Assembly (NCBI RefSeq): GCF_018130065.1
Contig: NZ_JAFCME010000026.1
Coordinates: 18,790 to 82,789 of the forward strand
Source of the DNA: Bradyrhizobium sp. AUGA SZCCT0158
GTDB taxonomy: Bacteria; Pseudomonadota; Alphaproteobacteria; Rhizobiales; Xanthobacteraceae
Length of the DNA: 64,000 nucleotides
Reading direction: 5' to 3'
The position numbers and the translations under genes were made by a program. Below, piece by piece: positions 59,844 through 64,000 of the stretch. The notes below the pieces were generated by a model that saw nothing but the letters and a program-made list of their open reading frames with translations, was not told where the DNA came from and made no database searches. Within the stretch, counting starts at the first letter, position 1; each line of letters opens with the position of its first letter.

Positions 59844-61069
59844 TTCTTCTCACCCTTCAAGAATTCGGCGACCTGCGGGATGTCCTTGTCGCCGCGGCCC
59901 GAGAGATTGACGACCATCAAGTGATCCCTCGGCCGCTTCGGCGCGAGCTCCACGACCTTGGCGATGGCGTGTGCCGATTCCAGCGCGGGGATGATGCCTT
60001 CCAGCCGCGACAGCAATTGGAACGCGGCGAGCGCCTCGTCGTCGGTTGCGCTGAGATAGGTGACCCGGCCGTTCTCATAGAGCCAGGAATGCTCCGGCCC
60101 GATGCCGGGGTAATCCAGTCCCGCCGAGATCGAATGCGCGTCCTGGATCTGGCCGTCATCGTCCATCAACAAATAGGTGCGGTTGCCATGCAGCACGCCG
60201 GCCCGGCCGCCGGCGATCGAGGCCGCATGCAGCTGGGTCAGGCCATGGCCCGCGGCCTCGACGCCGAAAATCTCGACCGAGGGATCGTCGAGGAACGGAT
60301 GAAACAGCCCCATCGCATTGGAGCCGCCGCCGATGCAGGCGACCAGCGAATCCGGCAGCCGGCCCTCGACCTCCTGCATCTGCTCGCGGGTTTCGTCGCC
60401 GATCACGCACTGGAAATCGCGCACCATCATCGGATAGGGATGCGGCCCCGCGATCGTGCCGATGCAGTAGAAGGTGTTGTGCACATTGGTGACCCAGTCG
60501 CGCAGCGCCTCGTTCATCGCGTCCTTCAACGTGCGCGTCCCTGATTGGACCGGGATCACCTTGGCGCCGAGCATTTCCATGCGGAACACGTTGGGCGCCT
60601 GACGCGCGACGTCGACCGCGCCCATATAGACGATGCATTCCAGCCCGAACCGCGCACACAGCGTCGCAGTAGCGACGCCGTGCTGGCCCGCGCCAGTCTC
60701 GGCGATGATGCGCTTCTTGCCCATCCGGCGCGCGACCATGATCTGGCCGAGCACGTTGTTGACCTTGTGCGAGCCGGTGTGGTTGAGCTCCTCGCGCTTG
60801 AAATAGACTTTTGCGCCGCCGAGATGCTCGGTTAGGCGCTCGGCGAAGTACAGCGGCGACGGCCGGCCGACATAGTGCTTGAGAAAGCCCTTCATTTCCG
60901 CAGCGAACGACGGATCGGCCTTGGCCGCGGCGTAGGCCTTCTCCAGATCCAGGATCAGCGGCATCAGCGTTTCGGCGACGAAGCGGCCACCGAAATTGCC
61001 GAAATGCCCGCGCTCGTCGGGGCCGGTGCGGAAGGAGTTTGGCAGGGAGTTTGGCTGACCTGGATTCAT
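59840..61069 (-). CDS. trpB: Tryptophan synthase beta subunit
   Basis: PLP enzyme condensing indole and serine. 409 residues. The PLP Lys is in EELNHTGSHKVNNVLGQ; the GGGSNAMGLFHPF motif is also present. Its end overlaps trpA and its start overlaps trpF. Confidence 0.98.
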   Translation of the reverse strand: MNPGQPNSLPNSFRTGPDERGHFGNFGGRFVAETLMPLILDLEKAYAAAKADPSFAAEMKGFLKHYVGRPSPLYFAERLTEHLGGAKVYFKREELNHTGSHKVNNVLGQIMVARRMGKKRIIAETGAGQHGVATATLCARFGLECIVYMGAVDVARQAPNVFRMEMLGAKVIPVQSGTRTLKDAMNEALRDWVTNVHNTFYCIGTIAGPHPYPMMVRDFQCVIGDETREQMQEVEGRLPDSLVACIGGGSNAMGLFHPFLDDPSVEIFGVEAAGHGLTQLHAASIAGGRAGVLHGNRTYLLMDDDGQIQDAHSISAGLDYPGIGPEHSWLYENGRVTYLSATDDEALAAFQLLSRLEGIIPALESAHAIAKVVELAPKRPRDHLMVVNLSGRGDKDIPQVAEFLKGEKK

Positions 61070-61725
61070 CGGACCATCAATTCTTCGGTGGCGCGCGCGG
61101 CGCGGATAAAATCGCGGATCAAGTCGGGATCCTTGACGCCGGGCGAACGCTCGACACCCGAGGACACATCGACGCCGCCCGCGCGCGTGACGCGAACGGC
61201 TTCGGCAATGTTGGCGGCGTGAAGCCCGCCCGAGACCATGAACGGCAGTTCGAGATCGAGCTTCTCAAGCAGGTGCCAGTCGAACACGGCCCCTAACCCG
61301 CCAGGGCGGGTGGCTTCCTTCGGCGCACGGGCATCAAACAGGATGCGGTCGGCGACCGCAGCATAGCCCGCGAGCGGCACCAGATCGGCCGTGGTCTCGA
61401 CCGGTAGCGCCTTCATCAGCGGCAGGCCGAATTTCACCTTGATGTCGCGCAGCCGCGCGGTGGTTTCCTTGCCGTGCAATTGCAACATGTCCGGCCGGAG
61501 AGTCTCGACGATATTCTCGAGCGTCGCGTCGTCGGCATCGACCGTGAGCGCCACCTTGACGGCGCGGCCCTTGGCCTGCTTGCCGAGTTCCCGTGCGCTC
61601 TCAAGGCCGAGGTGGCGCGGCGACGGGGGGAAGAACACGAACCCGACCATATCAGCGCCGGCCCCGAGCGCGACGTCGAGCGTCTCGCGCGTGGACAGGC
61701 CGCAAATTTTGACGAGCAGGGACAT
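61066..61725 (-). CDS. trpF: Phosphoribosylanthranilate isomerase
   Basis: Isomerises PRA to CdRP in tryptophan synthesis. Starts at the ATG at 61725 (MSLLVKICGLSTRETLDVAL) with catalytic Cys in KICGL, Asp in RILFDARAP, and phosphate loop FMVSGGLHAANIAEAV. 219 residues. First gene of trpF-trpB-trpA; overlaps trpB. Confidence 0.96.
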   Translation of the reverse strand: MSLLVKICGLSTRETLDVALGAGADMVGFVFFPPSPRHLGLESARELGKQAKGRAVKVALTVDADDATLENIVETLRPDMLQLHGKETTARLRDIKVKFGLPLMKALPVETTADLVPLAGYAAVADRILFDARAPKEATRPGGLGAVFDWHLLEKLDLELPFMVSGGLHAANIAEAVRVTRAGGVDVSSGVERSPGVKDPDLIRDFIRAARATEELMVR

Positions 61726-61789
61726 GGTCTCTCGGGCGCGGCTTTCAAGCCGCCAAGCGCGGGTTGGAACGGGGCTGTTTGGGCGGGTT

Positions 61790-62182
61790 CTACAACGTCG
61801 CGCCCTGCTTGTCTCGCCCGGCTGCCCCGTAAATGCCGCGCGGCGCCGGTGCGGCAAGCTGCGGCACGCCGCCCCGGGAGACCGCCGCCGCGGCGCGCAG
61901 ATCGGCTATTTCCGACCGCGCCCGCCGGGCCTCGGCCTCGTGCTGGCGTGCGGCGCGGCGCCAGCGGCGCTGGCGGAACCAGGTCGCCATGCCGCCCGCC
62001 GCGACCCCCAAGATTGCTACCACAATGATCACGACGAACAGCGGCATCGACACCGCGACCGCCGGATTGACGGAATCGAACGGATCGAACGATACCGTCA
62101 CCGAATGACGGTTGGCGACCGCAAAGACGATGAAGATGACACCTAGGGGAATGACGACCAGCGCCGAGAAGAATTTTCGCAT
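61790..62182 (-). CDS. lapA: LapA-domain membrane protein (DUF1049)
   Basis: 130-residue inner-membrane protein with two hydrophobic helices (about residues 5-24 VVIPLGVIFIVFAVANR, and 44-66 MPLFVVIIVVAILGVAAGGM), the LapA/DUF1049 layout, then a charged cytosolic tail with RRWRRAARQHEAEARRARSE. LapA-type proteins assist LPS regulation in enterobacteria, but this is a remote family. ATG 62182 is preferred over 62188. It lies between trpF and ihfB. Confidence 0.82.
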   Translation of the reverse strand: MRKFFSALVVIPLGVIFIVFAVANRHSVTVSFDPFDSVNPAVAVSMPLFVVIIVVAILGVAAGGMATWFRQRRWRRAARQHEAEARRARSEIADLRAAAAVSRGGVPQLAAPAPRGIYGAAGRDKQGATL

Positions 62183-62283
62183 GACCATCTCTCGCAGTGC
62201 GGACTCTCGAAGCAGCTGATATCGGCGGGCACGTGTCCCGCAACGCGGCACCCGATCGTCAGAACCCGGTGGGGTCCTTTACG

Positions 62284-62331
62284 TGACGCGCTTCTTCACG
62301 CGAACCGGGGTCCACTTCGCCTGAAAACGCT
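62284..62331. repeat. GCGTTTTC/ACCGG dispersed repeat copy
   Basis: Reads TGACGCGCTTCTTCACGCGA then ACCGGGGTCCACTTCGCCTG, ending AAAACGCT. Same orientation as 58894-58940, located just downstream of the ihfB stop codon. Confidence 0.6.
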
Positions 62332-62335
62332 ATGG

Positions 62336-62641
62336 TTACGCGCCGGCCTCGGGCGAACCGCCCTCGCGGTTCAGCCGCTCACGCATTTCCTTGCCCGTCT
62401 TGAAAAACGGGACGCTCTTCTGATCGACCGGCACATGCGCGCCGGTGCGCGGATTGCGTCCTGCGCGGGCTGGACGATGCTTGACCGAGAACGCGCCGAA
62501 ACCGCGGAGCTCGACACGGTCGCCGCGCGCCAAGGCAGCGACGATCTCATCGAGAATCGCGTTCACAATGTTCTCCACATCCCGCTGATAAAGATGCGGG
62601 TTGTGCTCGGCGATGCGCTGAACAAGTTCGGATTTGATCAT
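62336..62641 (-). CDS. ihfB: Integration host factor beta subunit
   Basis: DNA-bending nucleoid protein. 101 residues. HU/IHF fold with VELRGFGAFSVKHRPARAGR, NPRTGAHVPVDQKSVPFFK (the beta arm), starting MIKSELVQRIAEHNPHLYQR. Assigned to the beta chain by the LYQRDVENIV segment and size. The upstream region has a palindrome at 62707-62720. Confidence 0.95.
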   Translation of the reverse strand: MIKSELVQRIAEHNPHLYQRDVENIVNAILDEIVAALARGDRVELRGFGAFSVKHRPARAGRNPRTGAHVPVDQKSVPFFKTGKEMRERLNREGGSPEAGA

Positions 62642-62706
62642 CGAGACTGGGGTCCACTGTCGTGCGGACTTCCATTTCCGTGAAAATGCCTTGAACTGTC
62701 AAGACG

Positions 62707-62720
62707 CTAAATCGATTTAG
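62707..62720. promoter_or_regulatory. 14-bp perfect palindrome upstream of ihfB
   Basis: CTAAATCGATTTAG, 66 bp before the ihfB start codon. Factor unknown. Confidence 0.4.
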
Positions 62721-62813
62721 AGCGACGCGAAATGACGTGACAAATGGCCCGGAAAGGGATTGTCGCAACACCCGCAATGCGGGAGGACCGCGCCAAACCT
62801 CGCCTGCGCGGCT

Positions 62814-63794
62814 TCAATTAGAGGCCGCGGGCCGCCACAGTGCCAGCATACCGTCCAGTGCCAGCTGGTCGACAGCTCCTGTGACACCAGCCTGCTCGAC
62901 CTGACGCGCGATCACGCTCAGGCCGAGTGCATCGAAGCTGACGGACGCGACTGCGCGCAGGAAAGTCATGTCGCCGAACCGCGGGGTCAGCTTGAAATCG
63001 CGCACCGGCAGATCGCTCTTGATCTTCTTCTCGGCGACCAGCCATGCCACCGCGGTTTTCTCGTCGCCGAGCTGATCGACCAGCTTCAGCTCGACCGCCT
63101 GGCGGCCGGTGAACACGCGTCCGTCCGCGACTTTTTCGAGCAACGCCTCGTCCATGCCGCGCCGCGCCTTCACGAGACCGCGGAACCAGGCGTAAGAGTC
63201 CTTCACCAGCGCGTCGAGCGCCGCCCGCGCCTCGGGGCTGGTTGGCTCAAAGCCGTTCGGTGCCGCCTTGAGCGGCGAGGATTTCACTTCCTCGACCTTG
63301 ACGCCGACGGTCTTCATCAACTCGGTGAAATTCGGAAATTGAAACAGTACGCCGATCGAGCCGACCAATGAACTCTGCTGGGCGATGATGTGATCGGCCG
63401 CAAGCGCCCCGATGTAACCGCCCGAGGCGGCCAACCCTTCGACCACCACGACCAGCGGCTTCTTGGCCTTCAGCCGCGTCAGCGCATCGTAAAGCTGCTC
63501 GGAGCCGGCGGTGGTGCCACCCGGCGAATTGATGTGCACGATGACGGCGGCGGCCGACGATTTCTCCAGCCGCTCCAGCGCCTCGACGCGTTGCTGATCA
63601 CTGCGAATGAGGCCCTCGATATTGACGCGGGCAATCGAGCCGGACACCGCCAGCTGCGAGCGGCCGGCGGGTGTCGCGAGCACACCGACGACAACGACCG
63701 CGGCAAGCACGACCACGGCCGCCACCAGGCGCCAGAAAGTCAGCTTGCGGCGTATCCTGCGGCGATCGACGATCACGTCCGAATCGAGCGACAT
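62814..63794 (-). CDS. sppA: Signal peptide peptidase SppA
   Basis: Membrane-anchored S49 serine peptidase degrading signal peptides. 326 residues. N-terminal anchor at about residues 20-40, then the peptidase with the Ser/Lys dyad Ser124 (LAASGGYIG) and Lys176 (SSPLKAAP), 52 apart as in Bacillus SppA (short, single-domain form). Upstream of ihfB on the minus strand; the 172-nt spacer makes co-transcription uncertain. Confidence 0.95.
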   Translation of the reverse strand: MSLDSDVIVDRRRIRRKLTFWRLVAAVVVLAAVVVVGVLATPAGRSQLAVSGSIARVNIEGLIRSDQQRVEALERLEKSSAAAVIVHINSPGGTTAGSEQLYDALTRLKAKKPLVVVVEGLAASGGYIGALAADHIIAQQSSLVGSIGVLFQFPNFTELMKTVGVKVEEVKSSPLKAAPNGFEPTSPEARAALDALVKDSYAWFRGLVKARRGMDEALLEKVADGRVFTGRQAVELKLVDQLGDEKTAVAWLVAEKKIKSDLPVRDFKLTPRFGDMTFLRAVASVSFDALGLSVIARQVEQAGVTGAVDQLALDGMLALWRPAASN

Positions 63795-63900
63795 CGAAAT
63801 TCTCCTGAGGTCAGCAGCGCGTTTTGCCTTCGCAGCGTCACCAGCACGTTATCCAATTACATCAATTGCGATGCAATATGAAGAAAACAAGGCCCGGTTT

Positions 63901-63918
63901 GTCGTCCCGGCGAAGGCC
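63901..63918. repeat. Truncated RPE-type palindrome near right edge
   Basis: Begins GTCGTCCCGGCGAAGGCC, identical to the left ends of the copies at 26703 and 47665, then changes to CTAGGGCATGCACAC. No right arm appears before the window ends. Confidence 0.6.
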
Positions 63919-64000
63919 CTAGGGCATGCACACATCTGATGTCGGGGATTCCCGAATCGGCATTTTGTGTGATTCATATTGTGACACTTCGGCTTTGGCA
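63919..64000. other. Right-edge sequence, possible mobile element end
   Basis: After the palindrome breaks, GGCATGCACACATCTGATGT, then GATTCCCGAATCGG and TTTTGTGTGATTC follow. Three GANTC sites lie at 63947, 63954 and 63971. The truncation suggests an insertion sequence edge, but the transposase, if any, is outside. Confidence 0.3.

Noticed and set aside
1..64000. CRISPR arrays, prophage, integrase or transposase genes
   Set aside because: No regularly spaced repeats, no phage structural genes and no transposase motifs were seen on either strand.

Overview
The window is GC-rich chromosomal DNA of an alphaproteobacterium in Rhizobiales, most likely Bradyrhizobium or a close relative such as Rhodopseudomonas. 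The evidence is an Irr regulator with the GCPWHD heme motif beside fabA/fabB, a DivL-type kinase with tyrosine in the phosphoacceptor position, a zinc-ribbon-less AccD, the trpF-trpB-trpA-accD-folC order, and two families of dispersed intergenic repeats that I associate with Bradyrhizobium. About 90% is coding. I see no tRNA, rRNA, CRISPR array, prophage or transposase gene.

Layout. 1-4.2 kb: a tightly overlapping block phoH (5' cut by the window edge), ybeY, corC-like, lnt. 4.4-8.1 kb: an XRE regulator, an M20 peptidase, trmB and a DUF2336 protein. 8.2-18.9 kb: the translation/RNA block rimP-nusA-ylxR-infB-rbfA-truB-rpsO-pnp, headed by a promoter and a candidate attenuator. 19-23.9 kb: oxidative-stress genes (Tat-exported Mn-type SOD, katG, divergent oxyR, a GST). 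24-29.5 kb: fabB/fabA (minus strand) divergent from irr, an SH3 protein, a D-2-hydroxyacid dehydrogenase and a P-loop kinase. 29.6-36.9 kb: an accessory-looking stretch with two small proteins carrying double-glycine-like leaders, a LysR regulator divergent from an aldo-keto reductase broken by an in-frame amber codon, an 8-cysteine protein of unknown function, moeB, a degenerate trypsin-like protein and a gamma-glutamyltransferase. 36.9-42.2 kb: mutM, ubiE, ubiB, an antitoxin-domain/CoaBC fusion, dut. 42.4-54.9 kb: divL, a tsaE-amgK fusion, a PilZ gene, murU, addB, addA, trxA. 55.2-63.8 kb: DUF2231 and phosphoesterase genes, then folC, accD, trpA, trpB, trpF, lapA, ihfB and sppA on the minus strand.

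How the genes work together. The rimP-pnp block couples ribosome maturation, transcription elongation/termination, initiation and RNA decay. The SOD/KatG/OxyR group forms a superoxide-to-peroxide defence unit. FabA and FabB together make unsaturated fatty acids, next to the iron/heme regulator Irr. AmgK and MurU are successive enzymes of muropeptide-sugar recycling and lie beside the cell-cycle pseudo-tyrosine kinase DivL and the AddAB recombination nuclease.

Most notable items: (1) a FitA/VapB-like ribbon-helix-helix DNA-binding domain fused to the N-terminus of CoaBC, with an operator-like 27-bp inverted repeat just upstream; (2) a double-glycine-like peptide gene, a strong stem-loop and an 8-Cys protein in tandem, with a second orphan leader peptide 2.3 kb away; (3) a promoter plus mutually exclusive hairpins upstream of rimP; (4) four GANTC (CcrM) sites in 64 bp upstream of divL; (5) a single amber codon in an otherwise intact aldo-keto reductase. 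All homology calls come from reading motifs by eye; no database search was run.
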